DNA from: Ferrigenium kumadai
GTDB taxonomy: Bacteria > Pseudomonadota > Gammaproteobacteria > Burkholderiales > Gallionellaceae
Length of the DNA: 64,000 bases
Direction: 5' to 3'
NCBI RefSeq assembly: GCF_018324385.1
Contig: NZ_AP019536.1
Coordinates: 1,860,001 to 1,924,000 of the forward strand
In this document: one piece after another, positions 57,234-64,000 of the stretch
Layout of the letters: the number at the start of each line of letters is the position of its first letter
Numbering within the stretch: position 1 is the first letter of the stretch
The notes under the pieces: model-generated
Databases searched by the model: none
The model's input: the letters and a program-made list of their open reading frames with translations, nothing else
What the model was told of the DNA's origin: nothing
Translations under genes and position numbers: made by a program

Positions 57234-57788
57234 TCACTTCCCGCTTGCGGCCTCTTTCAGCACCACCCGCTCCACCTGCACGCTGGCATCACCATCGCCC
57301 AGCCAAACCTGTCCGTCCTGAATGGTGCATTGCAGGTTCATCGTGCGTTGCGCCAGCTCTGCCAGCGCCTGAGTGCTTTCCGGTGGCAGATTGATGATGG
57401 TGAGGTTCTTCTGCCGCTCTAACTGAGCGCTGTTCTGCGCGAACCACATGTCGGCGACGCGACCGCCGTAGCAGTACACCACCACCTGGTCGGCGCGGCC
57501 GCAGGCTTTGCGGATCAGCTTCTCGTCGGGCATGCCGACGTCGATCCATAGCTCGATCGCCCCGGTGAGATCTTTTCGCCATATGTCCGCGTCGTCGTCA
57601 TTGGTCATACCCTGACCGAATTCCAGGTACTCGTGCGCATGCAGGGCGAACGCCAGCAGGCGTACCATCATGCGCTCGTCTGTTTCCGACGGATGCTGCG
57701 CCAAGGTAAGCGAATGATCCTGGTAGTAGTGACGCTCCATATCCGCGATCTGCAGATTGGCCTTGAAGACGGTTGCTTTGATTGCCAT
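57234..57788 (-). CDS. yaeQ: YaeQ-family protein
   Basis: A 184-residue YaeQ: it begins ALKATV-like MAIKATVFKANLQIADMERHYY and contains RLLAFALHAHEYLEFGQGM and KACGRADQVVVYCYG. YaeQ has a PD-(D/E)XK-like fold; older reports link it to RfaH suppression, but function is unsettled. No operon partner is obvious. Confidence 0.93.
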   Translation of the reverse strand: MAIKATVFKANLQIADMERHYYQDHSLTLAQHPSETDERMMVRLLAFALHAHEYLEFGQGMTNDDDADIWRKDLTGAIELWIDVGMPDEKLIRKACGRADQVVVYCYGGRVADMWFAQNSAQLERQKNLTIINLPPESTQALAELAQRTMNLQCTIQDGQVWLGDGDASVQVERVVLKEAASGK

Positions 57789-57822
57789 GAATTCCCTTAT
57801 CAGTCCTGCAAAAATTGTCTGC

Positions 57823-58236
57823 TTATTCCACCACCCTGCCGCGCAGGCTCTTCACCATCCCGCGCTTCGCCTTGCTGTCCATGCGCTTCCGTTGCGAACT
57901 GCGTGTCGGTTTGGTGGCGCGGCGCTCGGCGGGTAGAACAGCGATGCTTTGCACCAGTTCTTTCAGGCGCCGCAACGCCTCGCCGCGATTCTTCTCCTGG
58001 CTGCGAAATTCCTGCGCCTTGATGATGATTACGCCGTCTTTGGTGATGCGCTGGTCGTTGAGATTTAGCAGGCGTGCCTTGAATTCCGGCGGCAGCGACG
58101 ATGCGACTATATCGAAGCGTAGGTGCACCGCGCTTGAGACCTTGTTGACGTTCTGCCCGCCCGCGCCCTGAGCGCGCACGGCCGTGATCTCGATCTCGTG
58201 ATCGGCGATGGAAATGTTATGGGAAATATACAGCAT
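57823..58236 (-). CDS. arfB: Alternative ribosome-rescue factor ArfB (YaeJ)
   Basis: A 137-residue class I release-factor-like protein: GGQ motif in VRAQGAGGQNVNKV and a basic C-terminal tail (RRATKPTRSSQRKR) that sits in the mRNA channel. It hydrolyses peptidyl-tRNA on stalled ribosomes without a stop codon. Standard length for the family. Confidence 0.95.
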   Translation of the reverse strand: MLYISHNISIADHEIEITAVRAQGAGGQNVNKVSSAVHLRFDIVASSLPPEFKARLLNLNDQRITKDGVIIIKAQEFRSQEKNRGEALRRLKELVQSIAVLPAERRATKPTRSSQRKRMDSKAKRGMVKSLRGRVVE

Positions 58237-58276
58237 GCGACCTACGCAGCGACGACACGGATGAGCTCAACCGCCA

Positions 58277-59311
58277 TCAACGCCACAACCCGCCCAACCA
58301 GTTGAGCAGCGCACGTATAGGGGACCTGGTCTCGCCAGCGGGCCTGCCTGCGGCGGATGGTGCGCGTTGCGGCGCTGCTCGCCGATGTGAGGCGGCTCCC
58401 TGCCCTTCGGGGATCTTGATGGCCGGCGCCGATACCTGGTGTGTTTCCGGCAACTGCACGACCTGCATAGCCAATTCGTTGACCAATGCGGATATCTCAT
58501 CCGCGCGCGCCGGGTCGATGCACAACTCGCGCCACTCGTCCTCGCCGATCTCCTCGTTGGTATGTTCGGCGATCCCGAAATCCGGCAGCAACTTCTCGGC
58601 GACACTGACCAGCGCGACCAACGGATTGGCAAGCGCCACATCGCCGGGTCGCGGAGAGTGATGCAGTTCCACCACCTCGGCGATTTCGGAAGGAAGATGC
58701 CAGTGCCGCGCCAGCAGCGCACCGATGTGGCAATGCGTCACGCCCAGCAACTCCAGTTCGAGATCGTGGATGTGGCGCTTCGGTTGCAGGCGCATCTGGC
58801 GGTGCAGTTCGTCACTGGCCTGAAAGTCGAGGTGATGCAACACCATGAAACCGATATCGTGCAACAGGCCTGCCAGGAAGATCTGGTTTTCATCCGGACG
58901 TATCCGCCTCGGCATTTCCCGCGCGAGCGTATTCATCACGATGGCGATGGTCATACTGTGCGACCACAGGTCCTGCGGGTCGAAGTTCTTTGCCGCGGGC
59001 TGACTGGTCAGCTTGGACATGGTTGCGATGCCGATGGCCACCGACTTCAACCGTTTCAGCCCCAGCAGCATCGCCGCATCGCGGATGCCGGTGATCTTGC
59101 GCCCGACGCCCAAGGCGGGCGAATTGGCCAGACCGACGATGCGCGCGGAAAGCTGCGGGTCCTGTTCGATCAGGCTGAGCATCTGCGCCTCGCCCCGATC
59201 CGTATCCAGAGGCAGTGCAAGCAGCTTCTGCGCGATGGCCGGCATGGCGGGCAGCGAGTCCAGGTTGCCCAGAGCCAATTGCAGTTTGCTGCCTATACGG
59301 TCTTTGCTCAT
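58277..59311 (-). CDS. HDOD-domain protein
   Basis: A 344-residue protein with an HDOD domain (about 15-270): LDSLPAMPAIAQKLL, LIEQDPQLSARIVGLANSP, and an HD-like LLHDIGFMVLHH. The C-terminus is a Pro/Ala-rich linker ending in LLNWLGGLW. HDOD proteins lack GYP and act mostly as signalling partners, not phosphodiesterases. The ATG at 59309-59311 is chosen; an open frame upstream has no family match. Confidence 0.88.
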   Translation of the reverse strand: MSKDRIGSKLQLALGNLDSLPAMPAIAQKLLALPLDTDRGEAQMLSLIEQDPQLSARIVGLANSPALGVGRKITGIRDAAMLLGLKRLKSVAIGIATMSKLTSQPAAKNFDPQDLWSHSMTIAIVMNTLAREMPRRIRPDENQIFLAGLLHDIGFMVLHHLDFQASDELHRQMRLQPKRHIHDLELELLGVTHCHIGALLARHWHLPSEIAEVVELHHSPRPGDVALANPLVALVSVAEKLLPDFGIAEHTNEEIGEDEWRELCIDPARADEISALVNELAMQVVQLPETHQVSAPAIKIPEGQGAASHRRAAPQRAPSAAGRPAGETRSPIRALLNWLGGLWR

Positions 59312-59376
59312 GTTTGAAGTGCCGAGAATAGTTACTGCAGCGGTAGAGCTGCTGCCGGCGCGATGGTTCCCATCGC

Positions 59377-60315
59377 TCAGCCCAGCAAGTTTGCCAGGGT
59401 CAGCAGCGACAACAGGATGATCCAGAACACCACCGAACGCCATACCAGCCCGACGGTACTTTGCATGAAGTCGGCATCTGCTTCGTCGCCGATGCCAAGT
59501 TCCGGACGGTCCAGCGGCAGGCCGCCCTGAGGGATGGGCATGCCCAGCCGCACGCCCAGCGCCCCGGCCCCGCTGGCGAGCAGGATGCCGGCTTCGGGAT
59601 CGGGCCAGCTTGCTGCCTGGGTCCGCCAGCAGTAGGCCGTATCCTCGAAGTCGCCGACGATGGCAAAGGTGGCGGCAGTCAGGCGGAGCGGCAGCCATTC
59701 CAGCAGATAGGACGCCTGCCTTGCGAAACCGCCGAACTCGCCCAGTTCGGCGGCATCCTCCTCGCCCCAGCGCGCATACAGGAATTGCCCCAGACGATAC
59801 AGCAGCGCGCCCGCCGCACCGCCCAGACCGAGCACGCTGAACAGCACGAACCAGACAATCACGCCGAACACGTTGCGGTGCGACGCAAGCAGCGCCTCTT
59901 CGATGGTGACGCGCGCCACTTCCTCGGCGTTCAACTCATGCGAGGGGACGCCGCGCCATTCGGACAGAAGGCGGCGGGCCTTGTCCAGTTCGCTGTCGCG
60001 CAGCGCCTTGTGGATATCGGTGAAATAGTGGCTGAACTGGCGGAAACCCATGGTGAGGTACAGCACCAGCACGTCGAGCGCCCAAGCGAACACCGGATGG
60101 GCGCGATACATCAGCCAGTACAGCACGACCACGCCCGCCAGCAGCGGCAGCACTGCCAGCAGCCAGGCGATCTTGCCGTGCCGGAATTCGCCTGCGTTGA
60201 AGTGGTGCTGGAAGAAATTCACATAGCCGGACAGCCAGCCATGCAGGTATTTTTGCGAGGACAGCGGCTGAAACTGCTCCAGAAGCAGGGCGGAGATTAA
60301 TGCGAGAAGGCTCAT
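59377..60315 (-). CDS. CobD/CbiB-family membrane protein
   Basis: A 312-residue protein with four to five hydrophobic helices and CbiB/AmpE features: LDVLVLYLTMGFRQFS, the DFEDTAYCWRTQA stretch and a closing WRSVVFWIILLSLLTL. No other cobalamin genes are nearby, so AmpE-like regulation or an unrelated role is possible; most annotations of this type in betaproteobacteria are CobD/CbiB-family only. Confidence 0.8.
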   Translation of the reverse strand: MSLLALISALLLEQFQPLSSQKYLHGWLSGYVNFFQHHFNAGEFRHGKIAWLLAVLPLLAGVVVLYWLMYRAHPVFAWALDVLVLYLTMGFRQFSHYFTDIHKALRDSELDKARRLLSEWRGVPSHELNAEEVARVTIEEALLASHRNVFGVIVWFVLFSVLGLGGAAGALLYRLGQFLYARWGEEDAAELGEFGGFARQASYLLEWLPLRLTAATFAIVGDFEDTAYCWRTQAASWPDPEAGILLASGAGALGVRLGMPIPQGGLPLDRPELGIGDEADADFMQSTVGLVWRSVVFWIILLSLLTLANLLG

Positions 60316-60440
60316 GCCGCCACTATAAAACCAAGAGCCCTCCCTTGTCAGCCTTTAGCGCCTATTTCAGCAGATTTCATGCCTCGCGCCATTTGCCTGC
60401 GGGATGCGGACTCACTCCCGACCAATAACCCGCGCGAAAG

Positions 60441-60476
60441 AAAAAACCTGCCGGATCGACTCCGGCAGGTTTTTTT
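60441..60476 (-). terminator. Strong intrinsic terminator of the cys operon
   Basis: Stem AACCTGCCGGA / TCCGGCAGGTT with loop TCGAC, flanked by A and T runs on both sides, so it can work in either direction. It lies 42 bases past the cysN stop. Confidence 0.92.
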
Positions 60477-60517
60477 GTGCCTGCTTTACAACCTGGTGGT
60501 TCCGTACAACAACAGGG

Positions 60518-61771
60518 TCAGGCGATCATCCCCGCCGCGACGGTGTTGTTGGTCGCCTCGTCGATCACGATGAAGCTGCCGGTGGCGCGATCGGTGGCGT
60601 AGCTGTCGAATACCAACGGTTGCTGGATCTTGAGCGCAACGCGGGCGATGTCGTTCATGTTCAGTTTTTCGACCGCATGCTGTTCCAGTGTGTTCACGTC
60701 CACGCGGTAGTCGAGACGCGAGAACAGGCACTTCGCCATGCGCGTGGTGTGCTTGACGAGGTACTTGCGGTTCTTGTCCAGCGGCGCTTCGGACAGCCAG
60801 CACAGCGTCGCCTCGAATTCCTTTTCCACCTTGGGCAGATGGGCGCTGCTCTTCACGAACATGTCGCCGCGCGAAATGTCGATCTCCTCCTCCAGGGTGA
60901 TGGTCACGGACTGGGGTGCGAACGCGGTCTGCAGGCTGCCGTCGTAAGTGACGATCTCCTTGACCTTGGTCGTGCGGCCGGACGGCAGGATGGTGACCTC
61001 GTCGCCCACCGACACTTCGCCCGCCTCGATGCGCCCGGCGAAGCCCCTGAAGTCGTGATATTCCTCGGTCTGCGGACGGCATACCCACTGCACCGGGAAG
61101 CGGAAGTCGCTGGTGTTCACGTCGTGGTCGATGGCGACCGTTTCCAGCAGCTCCAGCAAGGCCGGTCCCTGGTACCAGTCCAGGTTGTCGCCGCGCTCCA
61201 CCACCATATCGCCCATCAGCGCGGACATCGGGATGCAATGCACGTCGTGCAGGTTCAGCTGGGCGGCGAACCTCTTGTACTCACCGACGATCTCCTCGAA
61301 GCGCGCCTTCGAATAATCCACCATATCCATCTTGTTCACCGCCAGCACGACATGCGGCACGCCGAGCAGGCTGGCGAGGTAGGAATGGCGCTTCGTCTGC
61401 GTCAACACGCCTTTGCGCGCGTCGACCAGGATGATGGCGAGGTTGGCGGTGGACGCCGCCGTCACCATGTTGCGAGTGTATTGCTCGTGCCCCGGCGTAT
61501 CGCCGATGATGAACTTGCGCTTGGGCGTGGCGAAGTAGCGATAGGCCACATCGATGGTGATGCCCTGCTCGCGCTCGGCCTGCAGGCCGTCGGTCAGCAG
61601 CGACAGGTCAACCGCAGCCATGCCGCGGCGCTCGCTGGTCTTCGAGATCGCCGAGAGCTGGTCCTCGAAAATGGACTTGGAGTCGTGCAGCAGGCGGCCG
61701 ATCAGTGTGCTCTTGCCGTCGTCGACGCTACCGGCGGTAATGAAACGTAACAATTGTGTAGTGTTGCTCAT
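60518..61771 (-). CDS. cysN: Sulfate adenylyltransferase subunit 1 (GTPase)
   Basis: A 417-residue EF-Tu-like GTPase with GSVDDGKST (G1), DTPGHEQ (G3) and NKMD (G4). It couples GTP hydrolysis to sulfate activation by CysD. No CysC-type APS kinase domain is fused at the C-terminus, fitting direct use of APS by the 4Fe-4S reductase. The ATG at 61771 overlaps the cysD stop; an earlier in-frame start at 61927 would lie inside cysD. Confidence 0.97.
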   Translation of the reverse strand: MSNTTQLLRFITAGSVDDGKSTLIGRLLHDSKSIFEDQLSAISKTSERRGMAAVDLSLLTDGLQAEREQGITIDVAYRYFATPKRKFIIGDTPGHEQYTRNMVTAASTANLAIILVDARKGVLTQTKRHSYLASLLGVPHVVLAVNKMDMVDYSKARFEEIVGEYKRFAAQLNLHDVHCIPMSALMGDMVVERGDNLDWYQGPALLELLETVAIDHDVNTSDFRFPVQWVCRPQTEEYHDFRGFAGRIEAGEVSVGDEVTILPSGRTTKVKEIVTYDGSLQTAFAPQSVTITLEEEIDISRGDMFVKSSAHLPKVEKEFEATLCWLSEAPLDKNRKYLVKHTTRMAKCLFSRLDYRVDVNTLEQHAVEKLNMNDIARVALKIQQPLVFDSYATDRATGSFIVIDEATNNTVAAGMIA

Positions 61772-61773
61772 GA

Positions 61774-62679
61774 TTAGAAATACCCTTCTTTCTTGCGCAG
61801 TTCCATCGAGGCTTCCGAGGTCTGGTCGTCCATGCGTGTCGCGCCGCGTTCGGTGATGCGTGTGGTCGAGGTCTCGGTGATGATCTCTTGCACCGTGCGT
61901 GCGGTGGATTCCACCGGCGCGGTACACGTCATGTCGCCCACCGTGCGGAAGCGCACAGAGAGTACTTCTACTTTCTCGCCCGGCTTCGGCTGCACCAGGT
62001 GCGACACCGGAATCACCGCGTTGCCGCGGCGGATCACTTCACGTTCGTGCGCATAGTAGATTTCCGGGATGTGCAGCTTCTCGCGCCCGATGTATTCCCA
62101 GATGTCCATCTCCGTCCAGTTGCTGATCGGGAACACGCGGATGTTCTCGCCTGCATGAACTCGCGTGTTGTAGATATCCCACAGCTCGGGACGCTGGTTC
62201 TTCGGGTCCCACTGGCCGAACTCGTCGCGGAACGAGAAGATGCGCTCCTTGGCACGTGCCTTTTCTTCATCGCGGCGCGCACCGCCCATGCAGGCGTCGA
62301 AACCGAATTCGGCGATGGTCTCCAGCAGTGTCACCGACTGGTAGGGGTTGCGAGGCTTGCTCTCATCCTTGATGACAATGGTGCCGCGCTTGATCGAGTC
62401 CTCCAGCGAACGCACGATCAGCCGCTCGCCCAGATCCTTCGCCAGCTTGTCGCGGCACTCGATCACTTCCGGGAAGTTGTGCTCGGTGTCGATGTGCACC
62501 AGCGGGAACGGGAACTTCGCCGGACGGAACGCCTTTTCGGCCAGGCGCAGCATCACGATGGAATCCTTGCCGCCGGAGAACAGCAGCGCCGGATTCTTAC
62601 ATTCCGCCGCGACCTCGCGCATGATGTGGATGGATTCGCTTTCCAGCGCGTCCAGATGGGTGAAGGTATGACTGCTCAT
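61774..62679 (-). CDS. cysD: Sulfate adenylyltransferase subunit 2
   Basis: A 301-residue PP-loop enzyme with FSGGKDSIVML at the N-terminus and GGARRDEEKARAKERIFSFRD, the CysD pattern. Forms APS from ATP and sulfate together with CysN. It follows cysH by about 20 bases. Confidence 0.98.
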   Translation of the reverse strand: MSSHTFTHLDALESESIHIMREVAAECKNPALLFSGGKDSIVMLRLAEKAFRPAKFPFPLVHIDTEHNFPEVIECRDKLAKDLGERLIVRSLEDSIKRGTIVIKDESKPRNPYQSVTLLETIAEFGFDACMGGARRDEEKARAKERIFSFRDEFGQWDPKNQRPELWDIYNTRVHAGENIRVFPISNWTEMDIWEYIGREKLHIPEIYYAHEREVIRRGNAVIPVSHLVQPKPGEKVEVLSVRFRTVGDMTCTAPVESTARTVQEIITETSTTRITERGATRMDDQTSEASMELRKKEGYF

Positions 62680-62701
62680 ATTTCTCTCTCTATTCTCAAA
62701 C

Positions 62702-63415
62702 TTACTTGGCTGCAGTGAATTTCAGCGGCGTACTTTTGCCAACGTGCAAGCCGCACTCTTTGTTTTGCGGGTCCTCCCACCACCAGCGGCCGGAGCGGAT
62801 ATCTTCGCCCGGCGTGACGGAGCGCGTACAAGGCGCACAGCCGATGCTGGGATAGAACCGGTCGTGCAGCTTGTTGTACGGCACGTCGTTGGCCTTGATG
62901 TATTCCCACACCTCGGCGTTGGTCCAGTCCAGCAGCGGGTTGAACTTCTGCAGGCCGTGATCCGCATCGAAGGAAGACACTTCCAGCCCACCGCGCGTGA
63001 CTGCCTGGTCACGGCGCATGCCGGTGATCCAGGCCTTCTTGCCTGCCAGCGCGCGCTTCAGCGGCTCGACCTTGCGGATATGGCAACAGCGTTTGCGCAA
63101 CTCTACGCTGTCGTAAAAAGCATTCACGCCGTATTGTGCCGCATATTCCTCGACCAGCACGCTGTCCGGAAAATATATCTTCAGTGGCACGCTGTAACGC
63201 TTGCGCAGTTCCTGCATCAGGTCGTAGGTCTCCTGTGGCAGGCGTCCGGTGTCGAGGCTGAACATCTCGATATCCAGACCGTTCTTCGCGATCAGGTCGG
63301 TCAGCACCATGTCCTCCGCGCCCAGACTGTTGGCGAACGTCACCAGCGCGAATTCACGCACTGCCTGTTGCAGTACGGCAACCGTCTGTTCGATCTTTTG
63401 CTGCAATGCGCTCAT
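62702..63415 (-). CDS. cysH: Phosphoadenylyl/adenylyl-sulfate reductase, 4Fe-4S type
   Basis: A 237-residue reductase. The cluster ligands are Cys110-Cys111 (KRCCHIRKVEPL) and Cys193, Cys196 (GCAPCTR); the catalytic Cys221 is in ECGLH. The presence of all four cluster cysteines marks an APS (not PAPS) reductase, consistent with the lack of a CysC kinase domain in the operon. It overlaps the DUF934 gene by 4 bases. Confidence 0.96.
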   Translation of the reverse strand: MSALQQKIEQTVAVLQQAVREFALVTFANSLGAEDMVLTDLIAKNGLDIEMFSLDTGRLPQETYDLMQELRKRYSVPLKIYFPDSVLVEEYAAQYGVNAFYDSVELRKRCCHIRKVEPLKRALAGKKAWITGMRRDQAVTRGGLEVSSFDADHGLQKFNPLLDWTNAEVWEYIKANDVPYNKLHDRFYPSIGCAPCTRSVTPGEDIRSGRWWWEDPQNKECGLHVGKSTPLKFTAAK

Positions 63416-63924
63416 GCCGCACCTCCGCGTTGCACCCGCCGAAACAGCGGTTGTCCTTCATCTGACGAAGCCTGGTAGCTGAGTGAAAAATCGCTCAAAC
63501 CCTTCAGTGCCTCGTGTATGTCTTTATCCGCCCTCGGGGCAAATGCGTCGAAGCCGGCACGCTGCATGTAGAACAGCTGGTCGCGCAACACATCGCCTAT
63601 GGCGCGCAATTCGCCGCGATAGCCCAATCGGGTACGCAGATGATAAGCGATGGAATAACCGCGCCCGTCGGCGAACTTCGGGAAGTTCACCGCGATCACG
63701 GCGAACTTCGCCAGATCGTCCTGCAGATCTTCCGCGCGCTCGTCGCTGTTCAGCCACACGCCCAGATCAGCGCGTTGCGACAGCTTGTCGCGTTGCGCCT
63801 GCCACACTTTCAGCGGCACGATGATCTTGCCGGAAGGAACGGCAACACTTTCCGTCGTATCGCCCTCATTCAATCGCAACACGCTCCAGTCGTCATCAAC
63901 GACGGATTTATTTTTGATGATCAT
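63412..63924 (-). CDS. DUF934-family protein of sulfate assimilation
   Basis: A 170-residue DUF934 protein (IAVNFPKFADGRGYSIAYHLR, YRGELRAIGDVLRDQLFYM). It is found next to sulfite reductase and cysH in beta- and gammaproteobacteria and is thought to help sulfite reduction, mechanism unknown. The ATG at 63922-63924 has GGAGG upstream; an earlier in-frame start at 63987 would overlap the reductase gene. Confidence 0.9.
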   Translation of the reverse strand: MIIKNKSVVDDDWSVLRLNEGDTTESVAVPSGKIIVPLKVWQAQRDKLSQRADLGVWLNSDERAEDLQDDLAKFAVIAVNFPKFADGRGYSIAYHLRTRLGYRGELRAIGDVLRDQLFYMQRAGFDAFAPRADKDIHEALKGLSDFSLSYQASSDEGQPLFRRVQRGGAA

Positions 63925-63928
63925 CGGA

Positions 63929-64000
63929 TTAAAACCTCCGCGAATAGTAAGGCATGTCATAGGGCGTGCCCTTTTCCAGCGAGGCATATTCGGCCCCGTC
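63929..64000 (-). CDS. Sulfite/nitrite reductase haemoprotein, C-terminal end (runs off the window)
   Basis: Only 23 residues are in view, reading GTPYDMPYYSRRF before TAA. Its place directly before DUF934 and cysH is that of the cysI-type sulfite reductase in betaproteobacterial operons. Identity is by context, since the siroheme domain is outside the window. Confidence 0.5.
   Translation of the reverse strand, partial: DGAEYASLEKGTPYDMPYYSRRF

Overview
The window is about 64 kb of a GC-rich chromosome from a betaproteobacterium. The order of housekeeping genes (lolB-ispE-tRNA-Gln-prs-rplY-pth-ychF; yebC-ruvC-ruvA-ruvB-ybgC-tolQRAB-pal-cpoB-queE-queC; sucCD) is typical of that class. An SQR-type sulfide:quinone oxidoreductase, a 4Fe-4S APS reductase and many c-type cytochrome and c-di-GMP signalling proteins suggest a Nitrosomonadales/Gallionellaceae-like (Sideroxydans-like) iron or sulfur oxidiser. 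The genus is inferred, not proven. Coding density is high, most genes lie on the minus strand, and no phage, transposase, rRNA or CRISPR was seen.

Layout. 1-3058: two glycosyltransferases and a GT-C-like membrane glycosyltransferase, next to a sigma-54-type promoter and the type IV pilin pilA (3131-3568). 3811-16345: one long co-directional block that codes for a CHASE2 Ser/Thr kinase, a PP2C phosphatase, an FHA protein, a CHASE2 adenylate cyclase, a metallo-beta-lactamase-fold cyclic-nucleotide phosphodiesterase, a cNMP-binding/rhodanese protein, a GAF-PilB/GspE-type ATPase and a GAF-HD-GYP protein. It joins protein phosphorylation, cAMP and c-di-GMP signalling to a secretion/pilus-type motor ATPase, and is the best candidate here for a poorly described system. 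16446-19784: universal stress protein, TerC protein and sucCD. 19911-20074: tRNA-Thr and tRNA-Lys. 20150-30197: queuosine genes, the Tol-Pal envelope complex, ruvABC with an intervening UbiA-family prenyltransferase, and a YebC regulator.

30287-38857: HerA-like ATPase, PocR-PAS-GGDEF-EAL protein, a hydrolase and a phosphoribosyltransferase converging on each other, a class-I-PDE-like HD protein, ychF and pth. 38923-43940: rplY, prs, tRNA-Gln, ispE, lolB and a TPR lipoprotein. 44017-47773: a GldA/F/G-type ABC exporter and mutM. 47932-53857: two small envelope proteins, a haem-motif diguanylate cyclase beside orn, an M48 protease, a cytochrome c, phhB and rsgA.

53858-55259 is an AT-rich patch with two poorly started hypothetical genes, the only clearly accessory-looking segment. 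55260-56907 holds sulfide:quinone oxidoreductase and an overlooked 53-residue partner gene. 57234-60315 holds yaeQ, arfB, an HDOD protein and a CobD/CbiB-family membrane protein. 60518-64000 is the assimilatory sulfate-reduction operon (cysI-like end, DUF934, cysH, cysD, cysN), closed by a strong intrinsic terminator.

Major start sites were adjusted by hand using family N-termini and Shine-Dalgarno spacing; alternatives are given where the choice is uncertain.
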